A program made the position numbers and the translations under genes. Source: Alicyclobacillus mali NBRC 102425 (GTDB lineage Bacteria; Bacillota; Bacilli; Alicyclobacillales; Alicyclobacillaceae). Taken from it: DNA of 59,857 nucleotides. Positions within the stretch are counted from its first letter, which is position 1. The number at the start of each line of letters is the position of its first letter. The stretch is from positions 1-59,857 of the forward strand of contig NZ_BCSG01000028.1 in assembly GCF_001570745.1 (NCBI RefSeq). The letters are read 5' to 3'. This document shows, in pieces, positions 44,400 to 53,165 of the stretch. Under the pieces are notes generated by a model. That model did no database searches and had not been told where the DNA came from. It worked only from the letters and a program-made list of their open reading frames with translations.

Positions 44400-47300
44400 G
44401 TGGCAGAGCGTTACGCACATTTCGTCGCGCGCTTCAAATACGCCATCATCGGCATCTGGATCCTCGCCGTGGCGCTGGCGCACGTGTTCTTGCCGCAGCT
44501 GAACGCGATTGTCGCCCACAAGAACACGGAATTTTTGCCGAACTCGTCGAGCGTCGTGATCGCGAGCAATTGGCTGAAGCGGGTCGATCCGGCGCGGCAG
44601 GCGGGGTCCAGCGCCGTCGTCGCGCTCTACAACCCGCACGGATTGACGGCGGCGGACAAGGCGTGGTTCACGCAGAAGCTGCAGCAGGTGGCCGACCACA
44701 AGGCGGCCTATGGCGTGAAGACCGTCACGGCCGCCTACAATCAGTCGAAGTCCGTACAGAATCAGTTTTTCAGCGCGGATCGGACCGTCGAAATCGCGAC
44801 CATCGGCTTTCCAGGTAACGACGTGTCCAAAGCGACCGACGCGTCGCTGAACCAGCTTCACCAAGTGTTTCAGCAGCCGCCCAAGGACGCGCAGGTGCTG
44901 TTTACGGGCGACACGCCCATCGAGAACGACAACATCAACATTTCAATGGATGGCGCATCGAAGACGGCGGGCGTGACCATCGCCCTCGTTCTTGTCATTC
45001 TGCTCGTCGTCTTTCGATCTATCGTGGCCCCATTCCTGACCCTGCTCAGCATCGGGCTTTCCTATCTCCTGACGACGAATCTGGTGGCGGTGCTGGCCAA
45101 CGTCGGCCTGCCGGTCTCGACCTTCACGGACACATTTCTCATCGCCATCATCTTTGGAGCGGGAACCGATTACAGCATTATCGTGCTCAACCGGTTCCGC
45201 GAAGAGGCGAGCCGAGGGCTCGCGCCAGTCGACGCCCTCGCGCGGGCTATGTCGGGGATTGCCAAGACGGTGGTCTACAGCGCGCTCACGGTCTTTCTCT
45301 CATTCGCCACGCTGTACTTCGCTCGGTTCGGCCTCTTTCGATCCGGCGTCGGTGTGGCGGTCGGCGTTGGCGTGACGCTGTTTGCGTGCCTCACGTTCCT
45401 TCCGGCGCTCATGATGGCGCTTGGACGCTACGTGTTCTGGCCGCGGCGCGATCTCCACGGCGCGAGCCACAAGCCTTCGCGCATCTGGGATTTGACAGGC
45501 AGAACGGCCCTTCGGCATCCCTGGTGGACCCTGGCAGGCGTGCTCGCGGTATTGACGCCCGTCGCGCTTTCCTTCACGGACCAGCGCACGTTCGATCCGA
45601 CCTCCGACATCCCGACGGCACCTTCGGTCGTGGGCTTTCGCGTCGTGTCCAAGGCGTTCGGCCCCGGCAAGGTCCTGCCGATGGACGTCGTGATCGACAC
45701 GCCGGACAATCTGCGCACGCCGGAAGGTCTGGCGACTATCGAACAGGTGTCGGAGGCCATCGCGAAGCTGCCGTTCGTGCAAGAGGTGCAGAGCGCAACC
45801 CGGCCCACAGGCAAGGTCATCAGCGAGTTTGAGTTGGCAAAGCAGAACCAATTGGCTGCAGGCGGCCTCGGGAAGGTGCAGACGGGTCTGAACCAGGTGG
45901 CGAGCCACGTCGGCCCTGAGGGTGCACACCAGGCGGCCAACGCAGCGATGCAGCTTTCAAGCGGGGCGTCGGCGCTCGCGCAAGCGGGTGGAAAACTCAG
46001 CCAAGGCGCGGTACAGGTGGAGGAAGGCGCTTCGAAGCTGGCCGGCGGCGCCCAGGCGGTATCAAGCGGCGCGGCGCGTCTGTCGCAGGCGAATGAGCAG
46101 TTGGCGAACGGTGCCGCGCAGGTAGCGGCCGGATCGCAACAAACGGCACAGGGCGCAAACAAGCTCGCGACTTCCGCACGGAGCATCGCGTCAGGACAGA
46201 CGGCGCTGGCGAATGGCGCGGCCCGTGAAGCGCAAGCGGCGCAGCAGCTCGCAAACGCCATCGCGGCATGGACGAAGGCACACCCGACGGAAGCGTCGGA
46301 CCCCAACTGGCAGCAGATTGTCGCGCTGGCGCAGGGAACCGCCGCGGGCGCGCAGCAGACCGCGAAGGCGGCCGAGGGGCTCGCGACCGGCACGGATCAG
46401 TGGGCGAATGGCGCCACCTCGCTGGCGGAAGGCGCGGGCAAAGTCGTTGCGGGCGCGAGTCAACTCGCGACCGGAAGCCGCGGCGCGGCATCTGGCGCCA
46501 AGGGGTTGAGCGATGGCGCTGCCCAGGTGGGCCAAGGTGCTTCGTCGCTGGCCCAGGGACTGAATCAGCTGAGCGGCGGCGCTCGCCAACTTCAGGCGGG
46601 GCTTGGCAAGTGGGCGAGCGGAGCTTCCCAATTTGGGACCGGCCTCGCCAACGTGGGCACTGGCGAAAATCAGCTTCACAGCGCCCTCGTCAAGCTTTCG
46701 AACGGCGTGGGCACGGTCAAATCCGCGCTGGACGAGAGCGCCAAGGCGCAGACGGCGGGCGATCCCGGCTTCTACGTGCCCGCCTCCGCCATCTCGTCCA
46801 ACAGCAGCCTGCGGCAGGCCCTAAACAGCTACATCTCGCCGGATGGTCACGTGGCTGACATTCGCGTGACCCTCAAATCGGACCCGTATTCCATGACGGC
46901 AATTCATGAGATGCCAAGGCTTGAGACCGTGGCCCAGGCTGCCTTCACGGCCGCGCCCATTCACTCAGGGCAGGTCGGCTTCGCGGGCACCACGCCGACG
47001 CAGTTCGCGCTGAATCAACTGTCCAATCAGGATTTCGTCCGCATGATGGCGCTCATCCTGGGTTCGATCTTCATCCTGCTCGTGGTGATGCTGCGCTCCC
47101 TCATCGCGCCCTTGTACGTCATCGCGTCGCTCACGGGTACGTACTTCGTGACGATGGGGTGCCTGCAGTTTGTCGCCGTGGATGTGATGCACAAGGCGGG
47201 CATCAGTTGGACGGTTCCGTTCTTCTCGCTTCTGCTGTTGGTGGCGCTCGGCGTCGACTACTCGATTTTCTTGATGTCGCGCTTCGACGAGGAACTACGG

Positions 47301-47606
47301 CGCCATCCAGAGTTGAACCTGCGCAGCGCGATGCTTTACGCGATGCGGCAGATGGGCAACGTCGTGTTCTCGGCCGCCGCCATTATGGCGGGCACGTTTG
47401 GCTCCTTGTCCGTCTCCGGCGTGACGACGCTTGTGGAAATTGGGTTGTCGGTCATCATCGGCCTTGCGCTGTACGCGCTCATCGTGCTGGCGCTGTTCGT
47501 GCCGGCCTGCACCTCGATTGTCGGAGCGGCGCACTTTTGGCCGTTTCGCAGAGTGCCCCGGGAGGAGCAGGAGCTCAGGCTGCCAGAAGAACTGGCTGCG
47601 GAGTGA
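44400..47606 (+). CDS. MMPL/RND-family exporter with long tape-measure-like loop
   Basis: The protein has 1068 residues. Two halves of ~6 helices each have RND/MMPL features (IFGAGTDYSIIVLNRFREEA and LGVDYSIFLMSRFDEELRRH, the proton-relay segments). Between them residues ~480-780 form a long Ala/Gly/Gln-rich extracytoplasmic repeat of units such as LSSGASALAQAGGKL and ANGAAQVAAGSQQ, similar to the coiled YhgE/Pip loops. It resembles B. subtilis YdfJ and mycobacterial MmpL lipid exporters; the substrate is unknown. The GTG follows AAGGAGGCG. It is monocistronic, with a strong terminator. Confidence 0.92.
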   Translation: MAERYAHFVARFKYAIIGIWILAVALAHVFLPQLNAIVAHKNTEFLPNSSSVVIASNWLKRVDPARQAGSSAVVALYNPHGLTAADKAWFTQKLQQVADHKAAYGVKTVTAAYNQSKSVQNQFFSADRTVEIATIGFPGNDVSKATDASLNQLHQVFQQPPKDAQVLFTGDTPIENDNINISMDGASKTAGVTIALVLVILLVVFRSIVAPFLTLLSIGLSYLLTTNLVAVLANVGLPVSTFTDTFLIAIIFGAGTDYSIIVLNRFREEASRGLAPVDALARAMSGIAKTVVYSALTVFLSFATLYFARFGLFRSGVGVAVGVGVTLFACLTFLPALMMALGRYVFWPRRDLHGASHKPSRIWDLTGRTALRHPWWTLAGVLAVLTPVALSFTDQRTFDPTSDIPTAPSVVGFRVVSKAFGPGKVLPMDVVIDTPDNLRTPEGLATIEQVSEAIAKLPFVQEVQSATRPTGKVISEFELAKQNQLAAGGLGKVQTGLNQVASHVGPEGAHQAANAAMQLSSGASALAQAGGKLSQGAVQVEEGASKLAGGAQAVSSGAARLSQANEQLANGAAQVAAGSQQTAQGANKLATSARSIASGQTALANGAAREAQAAQQLANAIAAWTKAHPTEASDPNWQQIVALAQGTAAGAQQTAKAAEGLATGTDQWANGATSLAEGAGKVVAGASQLATGSRGAASGAKGLSDGAAQVGQGASSLAQGLNQLSGGARQLQAGLGKWASGASQFGTGLANVGTGENQLHSALVKLSNGVGTVKSALDESAKAQTAGDPGFYVPASAISSNSSLRQALNSYISPDGHVADIRVTLKSDPYSMTAIHEMPRLETVAQAAFTAAPIHSGQVGFAGTTPTQFALNQLSNQDFVRMMALILGSIFILLVVMLRSLIAPLYVIASLTGTYFVTMGCLQFVAVDVMHKAGISWTVPFFSLLLLVALGVDYSIFLMSRFDEELRRHPELNLRSAMLYAMRQMGNVVFSAAAIMAGTFGSLSVSGVTTLVEIGLSVIIGLALYALIVLALFVPACTSIVGAAHFWPFRRVPREEQELRLPEELAAE

Positions 47607-47642
47607 ACGGGAAAGCGTTCTGGGTTGAAGAAGACGAAAGTC

Positions 47643-47684
47643 AAACGCCACCTGCTCGCTAGGGTGCAGCAGGTGGCGTTTTGC
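47643..47684 (+). terminator. Strong terminator of the MMPL gene
   Basis: AAACGCCACCTGCT (47643-47656) pairs perfectly over 14 bp with AGCAGGTGGCGTTT (47668-47681), followed by TG. Its symmetric A/T ends allow function in both directions. Confidence 0.88.
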
Positions 47685-47837
47685 CTGTCTCCGGCGCTTC
47701 GAGCCAAGTGGCTGTCTTAAGCGAGCCCGGTCCGACCCGCACCATGGCGGATCGGCGCTCAGTCCGGCGCGAACCTCGCCCGGAGGGTGTCAGAAGGGCT
47801 CAGGAAAGCTTGACGCTCGAGTATGCGCACACGCGAA

Positions 47838-47870
47838 GGGGCGCCAGTCCGGCTCACCGGACAGGCGCCC
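47838..47870 (-). terminator. Hairpin after the 48-aa zinc-finger gene
   Basis: GGGCGCCAGTCCGG (47839-47852) pairs with CCGGACAGGCGCCC (47857-47870), with one A-A mismatch, loop CTCA. On the minus strand it follows the 47914 stop. The gap 47607-47913 contains this and the MMPL terminator and no convincing gene. Confidence 0.7.
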
Positions 47871-47913
47871 TCTTCCGCGACCTCCGGATGCGCGTTTCAC
47901 GCACCGGCACGAG

Positions 47914-48060
47914 TCACCACTCCGACTGCGTATCGCGCACCCAGCGGTCGACGCAGTCGTCACACAGCCGATCCCATTCGCGCTCTTCCCAAGGGCGGCA
48001 AGGTTCCGGGATCTCTGTTCCACACAGCACGCACGTTGTGGTCTCCGCCGTCTTCTGCAT
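47914..48060 (-). CDS. 48-residue zinc-finger-type peptide
   Basis: The peptide starts MQKTAETTTCVLCGTEIPEP and carries C-x2-C, then RLCDDCVDRWV (C-x2-C) 20 residues on, so four cysteines could bind zinc. It is acidic and Trp-rich at the C-terminus. GGGAGTGGTGAG precedes the ATG and a hairpin follows the stop, supporting a real gene. Its function is not recognised. Confidence 0.65.
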   Translation of the reverse strand: MQKTAETTTCVLCGTEIPEPCRPWEEREWDRLCDDCVDRWVRDTQSEW

Positions 48061-48185
48061 GATTCTCACCACTCCCGTCGGAATCACGTGTCTTTTCGAT
48101 TGAGACTCATCATAACACGGGAGCGGCCGAATTTCAACCGAATGTTCAGAATATGCAGTTCGAATGCTGAGGATCATCACTCGCC

Positions 48186-48208
48186 CAGGGCGCCTTTACG
48201 GCGCCCTG
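48186..48208 (-). terminator. Hairpin after the dapA-like gene
   Basis: CAGGGCGCC (48186-48194) pairs perfectly with GGCGCCCTG (48200-48208) around a 5-nt loop, 20 nt after the 48229 stop. No T-run follows. Confidence 0.5.
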
Positions 48209-48228
48209 CAGCGCCAATCGAAGTGATC

Positions 48229-49134
48229 TCAGATCAGCCCATACGAAGTCAGCACGCCTCGCAACCTTGCCGTCAATCCTTCTCCTGGTAGCGCGAGCGG
48301 CGGCCTCACCACAGGCTTTATTTTCCCCATCATCGCAAGACACGCCTTCACCGGACCCGGGTTCGTCTCCCAGAACAAAGCCTCATTGATATCGGCGAGT
48401 TGAAAGTGAAGATCGATCGCTTCATGCCACTTCCCGGCGTGCACCAAGTCGTACAAGTGGGCGACTTCTCTCGGCATGAGATTGGCAGTCGCGCTGAGAT
48501 GACCTGCCCCTCCCAACGCGAGCATGGGGTAACACAGGAGCTCGATACCGGAATAGACGAGGAAATCTCGTCCGCACGCCTGGAACACCCGAGTGACCTG
48601 CTCAAAGTCCTTGTTCGACTCCTTGACACCAATGATGTTGGGACAATCGCGCTTTAGGCGGGCCATCGTGGCGGGCTCCAGGTTCACCCCGGTGCGCCCC
48701 GGAATGTTGTACAAGATGATGGGAATGTCGACGCTGTTCGCAATGGCGCAGAAGTGCCGGTAAAGTCCTTCCTGCGACGGGCGGTTGTAATAGGGAACAA
48801 TCACAAGCGCGGCATCAGCACCGAGACGTTCAGCCGTCTTCGTGAGGCGAAGCGCCTCCGCGTGATTCGTCGATCCCGTTCCTAACACCACGGGCACCCG
48901 ACCGCGCACAGCATTCATGGTGACCTCGAATAAGTATTCTCGTTCCTCCATCGTCAGGGAACTCGGTTCTCCGGTGGTTCCGGCGCAGGAGATGCCGTGA
49001 GAGCCGCTCTCGATCTGCCACTCAATGAGATCGCGATACGACTTCTCGTCAAACGATCCGTCCTCCAAAAACGGCGTGACCATTGGAACGATGGATCCGC
49101 GAAGGCGCGAATGCACGTCCTTTTCGCTACTCAT
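48229..49134 (-). CDS. DapA/NAL-family aldolase in the 4-hydroxyphenylacetate cluster
   Basis: The 301-residue class I aldolase has the carboxylate loop AGTTGEPSSL (Thr53-Thr54), PYYNRP, Tyr142 and Arg147 in LYNIPGRTG, and the Schiff-base Lys171 in IIGVKESNKD. Those residues also fit genuine dihydrodipicolinate synthase. However, it is the last gene of the hpa operon, 18 nt after hpaD, in a pathway that needs a pyruvate-releasing aldolase and lacks HpaI here. It may therefore act on the C7 hydroxy-oxo diacid (inference). A GCGAGGGG site precedes the ATG. Confidence 0.85.
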   Translation of the reverse strand: MSSEKDVHSRLRGSIVPMVTPFLEDGSFDEKSYRDLIEWQIESGSHGISCAGTTGEPSSLTMEEREYLFEVTMNAVRGRVPVVLGTGSTNHAEALRLTKTAERLGADAALVIVPYYNRPSQEGLYRHFCAIANSVDIPIILYNIPGRTGVNLEPATMARLKRDCPNIIGVKESNKDFEQVTRVFQACGRDFLVYSGIELLCYPMLALGGAGHLSATANLMPREVAHLYDLVHAGKWHEAIDLHFQLADINEALFWETNPGPVKACLAMMGKIKPVVRPPLALPGEGLTARLRGVLTSYGLI

Positions 49135-49152
49135 GGCCGTCCCCTCGCAGTC

Positions 49153-50151
49153 TCATTTGATATACCCAGCTGCACGTACGTCCGTAACTCCACGCAGCTC
49201 AACAGGAACGCAGCGTTCCCAATCCATGACCGTCGTCCCGTCTCGCCACCAGCTTTCGGGTGTCTGATGGCCCCAAAGCGTCTGCCTCCTGGGGTCCGTC
49301 GCGCTCCAGCGGATAGGCTGATGATCGGGATCAACGGTCAGGTAGTCGGAGGTATAGAGCTCAATGCGATGACCGTCCGGATCGCGCAGATAGAGGAAAA
49401 ATGCGTTCGATATCCCGTGCCGCCCTGGCCCCCGCTCAATGTGGGCATGCATCTCTGCCCCGCCCAAGATGTCACAGGCTCGTATGATGCTCCCCATGTC
49501 GTCCATCCAAAAACCGATGTGATGCAAGCGCGGTCCCTTGCCTTCCATTAGTGCGATATCATGCACGTTCCCCTTGCGTTGAAGCCAGACGGCCTTCTTC
49601 ACACGAGGATCTTCATCCGTCTCCACGTACTCGGTCACGCGAAAGCCGAAGCCCTCACTCCACATGGCCTCGCAGCTGGCGAGATCGGAGACAAAGCAGT
49701 TGAAATGGTCCAACCTCCGCACGCCGGCACCCTTGTGCAAGTGGTATTTCTGGAGCATGCACTCGGCAGGCAACATCTCCGCGTAAAACTCGAGCGGGAA
49801 GCCAAACGGATCTTGTACACGTAGCGCCCGACCCTGGCCTGGTTCTTCGCCTTCTTCGACGAAATGGACGTCGCATCCCAACGCCTGAAAATAGGTCGCA
49901 ATGGCGTCGAGATCGTCGTTCTCCGCTACTAAAAACGCCAGGTGGCCGAGCATCGGCACCTCCGACTCCGTCAACACGAGACTGTGATGGTGGCGTTCCT
50001 CCACCCCTCGGAGAAATAGCCGCCCTTCGCGCTCCTCCGTGACGACAAAGCCGAGGACGCCCTCATAGAATCGACGAGAAACGGCGAGATCGCGCACGAG
50101 GAGTTCCGCGTGCCCCGCGCGCACAACCGAATACGGCAACGTCAACCTCAC
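49153..50151 (-). CDS. hpaD: 3,4-dihydroxyphenylacetate (homoprotocatechuate) 2,3-dioxygenase
   Basis: The 332-residue protein is a two-module VOC extradiol dioxygenase. His149 (RRLDHFN), His210/211 (PRLHHIGFW) and Glu264 (DGHRIELY) match the metal triad of homoprotocatechuate dioxygenase, and His197 (GNVHDIAL) and Tyr254 (FFLYLRD) match its second-sphere residues. It cleaves the catechol ring next to the side chain to give 5-carboxymethyl-2-hydroxymuconic semialdehyde. The GTG start overlaps the hpaB stop by 4 nt. The metal, Fe or Mn, cannot be told. Confidence 0.95.
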   Translation of the reverse strand: MRLTLPYSVVRAGHAELLVRDLAVSRRFYEGVLGFVVTEEREGRLFLRGVEERHHHSLVLTESEVPMLGHLAFLVAENDDLDAIATYFQALGCDVHFVEEGEEPGQGRALRVQDPFGFPLEFYAEMLPAECMLQKYHLHKGAGVRRLDHFNCFVSDLASCEAMWSEGFGFRVTEYVETDEDPRVKKAVWLQRKGNVHDIALMEGKGPRLHHIGFWMDDMGSIIRACDILGGAEMHAHIERGPGRHGISNAFFLYLRDPDGHRIELYTSDYLTVDPDHQPIRWSATDPRRQTLWGHQTPESWWRDGTTVMDWERCVPVELRGVTDVRAAGYIK

Positions 50152-51599
50152 TGCGCCTCACCGCCCAAGAAAGCCTTGACACGCGAGACATAGGGAGTTT
50201 TGTCGTAGGTGTCATAGAGCACACCGTACATGCGGACGGGATCGCCGAAGAAGAACCGCTCGTAAAGCACCTGGCGCGATCCAAAACTCGAGAGCGCAGC
50301 GTCCCAGGCGAGGCGAAACAGCTTGAGGCGATCGAACGCTTCAATATTGCGCCCTTGGAGGAAGCGCTCGAGGTCTCCGCGAATCTCAGAATTCCAGTCG
50401 GCCTCGGTGGGAATGGCCATCAGTCCGCTCGCGCCGAGTTGCTGGATGATTTCGACAAGTCGGGGATACGTCTTTGGAAACAGGTTCCTCGCCGCGTTCA
50501 ACGGACCCCATGCCGGTGTCATCACGCCGTATTCGTCGAGCTCCGCATCCGCTTCGGAGGCCCGCAAAAACGCTTTCATCGTCTCGAGCGCAAGAATGAT
50601 CTCAGCCACCTTCTCCTTGACGTGCTGGAACTGTGCAATCCCGATGGCGTCGACCATGGCCTCCGCTAGCCCAAGCAAAAACTCACACTTCGCGACGTTC
50701 TTGTGCATCACCTGGTACGTCATGTGAATGACGGCGCGTGTGGCCTGATGCAACTGATTGCAGCGCTCAGCGTCCTCAAGGAGAAAGACGCGGTCCCAGG
50801 GAACCAGAACGTCGTTGAACACGACGATGGCGTCCATTTCCTCGAACCTCGAACCCAGCGGATGGTCGAAGTGGGACCGCCCGTAGTCGAAACTCTCTCG
50901 GCAGATGTAGCGCAAGCCCGGGGTCGAGCTTGGGATGGCAAACGCGAACGAATACGGCGCGTCCTCCTCGGTGTTTCTCAGCACGGTGGAGGGAAAGACC
51001 AAGATTTCGTCGGCGATAGGCCCTTGAGTGGCCAACAGCCGAGCGCCACGAATGACGACACCACGACGGTTCTTCTCCACTACGCGGGCGGCGATATAAG
51101 GGTCCTGAAGTTTGCCGACACTCACGGACCGGTTGACCTGGGGCGCAATCAACGTGTGTGTCAACGTCAGATCCCGCTCGCGCGCGTATTGGTAGTACGC
51201 CTGGATGTTTTCGGCGTACGATGGATGATTGCTCGCAAAGTAAGCGCTTGCTTGAGACATGGCCATAATCGCCACGTTGAGATAATCCGAAGTCCTGCCC
51301 ATCATCCCGAAGCTTGCTCGCGCCCAGCGTTGCATCATTCGTCCCCTGCGGGCGAGATCGTCGTGCGTTTTCGGGACTAACCAAGACAGGCCGTAGCGCT
51401 GTCCCCCCTCCTCATACGTCATCTCGTCACGCGTGGCGGGATTGAGTTGCATGTCATACAGGCTCGCCATGCTTCGGACGACATTGCGAAACGCTGGGTG
51501 CTCCGAGATTTTTCCTTCCACCTTCTGTCCCTGAATCCACACTTCACGGAGCTCTGCATTCAAACGCTCCACGTATTCCGCGCCACTCTTTGCGCCCAT
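50148..51599 (-). CDS. hpaB: 4-hydroxyphenylacetate 3-monooxygenase, oxygenase component
   Basis: The 483-residue flavin monooxygenase has the HpaB features THDDLARRGRMMQRWARASF, YNVAIMAMSQ-type segment LNVAIMAMSQASAYFASNHP and HTLIAPQVNRSVS, and HFDHPLGSRFEEMDAIVVFN. It uses FADH2 supplied by HpaC to hydroxylate 4-hydroxyphenylacetate to homoprotocatechuate. GTG and ATG adjoin at 51602/51599; the ATG is better spaced from GGTGGGTG. It lies 24 nt after hpaE and overlaps hpaD by 4 nt. Confidence 0.95.
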   Translation of the reverse strand: MGAKSGAEYVERLNAELREVWIQGQKVEGKISEHPAFRNVVRSMASLYDMQLNPATRDEMTYEEGGQRYGLSWLVPKTHDDLARRGRMMQRWARASFGMMGRTSDYLNVAIMAMSQASAYFASNHPSYAENIQAYYQYARERDLTLTHTLIAPQVNRSVSVGKLQDPYIAARVVEKNRRGVVIRGARLLATQGPIADEILVFPSTVLRNTEEDAPYSFAFAIPSSTPGLRYICRESFDYGRSHFDHPLGSRFEEMDAIVVFNDVLVPWDRVFLLEDAERCNQLHQATRAVIHMTYQVMHKNVAKCEFLLGLAEAMVDAIGIAQFQHVKEKVAEIILALETMKAFLRASEADAELDEYGVMTPAWGPLNAARNLFPKTYPRLVEIIQQLGASGLMAIPTEADWNSEIRGDLERFLQGRNIEAFDRLKLFRLAWDAALSSFGSRQVLYERFFFGDPVRMYGVLYDTYDKTPYVSRVKAFLGGEAQ

Positions 51600-51623
51600 C
51601 ACTCATCACCCACCCTGTGTTAG

Positions 51624-53165
51624 TCAACTTTTTGCGTCCACGTCCGACACGCCAAAGCGGGGAATGGGATGCTGCTCGAGCGCCACATGCACGGTCTTCC
51701 ACTCTGTGTAAAACTCGAAGCTGTAGTGACCCCCTTCTCTGCCGACGCCGCTCTGCTTCATCCCGCCGAACGGCGTACGTAAATCGCGGACATTCTGCGA
51801 GTTGATCCAGGCCATTCCTGATTCAATCCGCCTTGCCACGCGGTGAGCGCGCTCGAGGTCCCGTGTCCAAATGTATGCGGCAAGGCCATATTGCACGCCA
51901 TTGGCAAGCTGGATGGCCTCCTCCTCTGTCGCGAACGGGATGGACACGAGCACAGGCCCGAAAATTTCTTCTTGCGCGATGCGCATGTCGTTTCGCACGT
52001 TTACGAACAGCGTCGGCCTGACGAAGTTTCCGCGCGCGAGTTCCTTCGGGACTTCGCCACCCACGGCCATGGTTGCACCCTCGCGTCTCCCGAATTCGAG
52101 ATAGTGCTCCACGCGCTTCTTGTGCTCCGAATGAATCAGCGGGCCTACCTCGGTGGTGGGATCCAGCGGATGTCCAAGGCGAATCCTTCGGACGCGCTCC
52201 GTCAAGCGCTCTTCGAACTCCTCGCGGATAGAATGCTGAATGAGCAAGCGAGAGCCGGCCGTGCAACGCTCTCCGTTCAGCGAGTACACGCCAAAGATGA
52301 CGGCGTCCAAGGCTCGGTCGAGATCGGCGTCCGCAAACACTACAACAGGAGACTTCCCGCCGAGCTCCATCGAGAACCTCTTCAGCCCGTCCGCCCCATT
52401 TTTCATGATGATGCGGCCGGTGTTGGTTTCACCAGTGAATGAAATCAGAGGAACCTTGGGATGCTTCACCAGTGCGTCTCCCGCCACTTCTCCGAAACCA
52501 TGAACGACGTTGAACACACCGGGTGGGAGATCGACTTCCTGAACGATCTCTGCCAGCTTGGTTGCCGTGAGCGGGGACCATTCGGCAGGCTTCAGAACCG
52601 CCGTATTGCCTGCCGCAAGACAAGGAGCAATCTTCCATGTCGCAAGCATCAAGGGCGTGTTCCAGGGTGTGATGAGTCCTGCCACTCCAACCGGAAGACG
52701 GATGGCGTAGTTGAGAAACTGATCGCCCACTGGAAACGTCTCACCGGTCATACGCGTGGCCATCTCGGCGAAGAATCGGAAATTTTCCGCGGCTCGCGCA
52801 GCCTGCCCGCGGGCCTGGGAGATGGGCAACCCTGTGTCTGCGACTTCCAGACGAGCCAACTCCTCGCCGTGTCGTTCGATGGCATCAGCAATGCGAACGA
52901 GATATTTAGCCCGCTCTTTCGCGCTCATTCTGCCCCAGGGCCCTTCGTGAAAGGCCCGATATGCCGCTTCCACCGCGCGATCCACATCGCTCGCGGTTCC
53001 CTCGGCGACCTGCGTCAATACCTCATTCGTCGTCGGATTCAAAGTGTCAAACCATCCTCCCTCCGCGCTCTCCACGAACCCACCATCGATAAAATGAAGC
53101 GCTGGGCGCGATAACGACTCGAACGCGAACTGTTCACTGGCTCCTTTCAGATTCACACCGCTCAT
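51624..53165 (-). CDS. hpaE: 5-carboxymethyl-2-hydroxymuconic semialdehyde dehydrogenase
   Basis: The 513-residue aldehyde dehydrogenase has Asn169 (ITPWNTPLML), Glu267 (SMELGGKSP) and the catalytic Cys301 (GERCTAGSRLL). It oxidises the ring-cleavage semialdehyde with NAD. Assignment to HpaE within the large ALDH family rests on sequence style and on the neighbours hpaG, hpaB and hpaD. The ATG overlaps the hpaG stop by 4 nt. Confidence 0.92.
   Translation of the reverse strand: MSGVNLKGASEQFAFESLSRPALHFIDGGFVESAEGGWFDTLNPTTNEVLTQVAEGTASDVDRAVEAAYRAFHEGPWGRMSAKERAKYLVRIADAIERHGEELARLEVADTGLPISQARGQAARAAENFRFFAEMATRMTGETFPVGDQFLNYAIRLPVGVAGLITPWNTPLMLATWKIAPCLAAGNTAVLKPAEWSPLTATKLAEIVQEVDLPPGVFNVVHGFGEVAGDALVKHPKVPLISFTGETNTGRIIMKNGADGLKRFSMELGGKSPVVVFADADLDRALDAVIFGVYSLNGERCTAGSRLLIQHSIREEFEERLTERVRRIRLGHPLDPTTEVGPLIHSEHKKRVEHYLEFGRREGATMAVGGEVPKELARGNFVRPTLFVNVRNDMRIAQEEIFGPVLVSIPFATEEEAIQLANGVQYGLAAYIWTRDLERAHRVARRIESGMAWINSQNVRDLRTPFGGMKQSGVGREGGHYSFEFYTEWKTVHVALEQHPIPRFGVSDVDAKS

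Noticed and set aside
47681-48103. 140-codon plus-strand frame after the MMPL gene
   Set aside because: It runs through two terminator hairpins and the opposite strand of the 48-aa zinc-finger gene, with no start signal.
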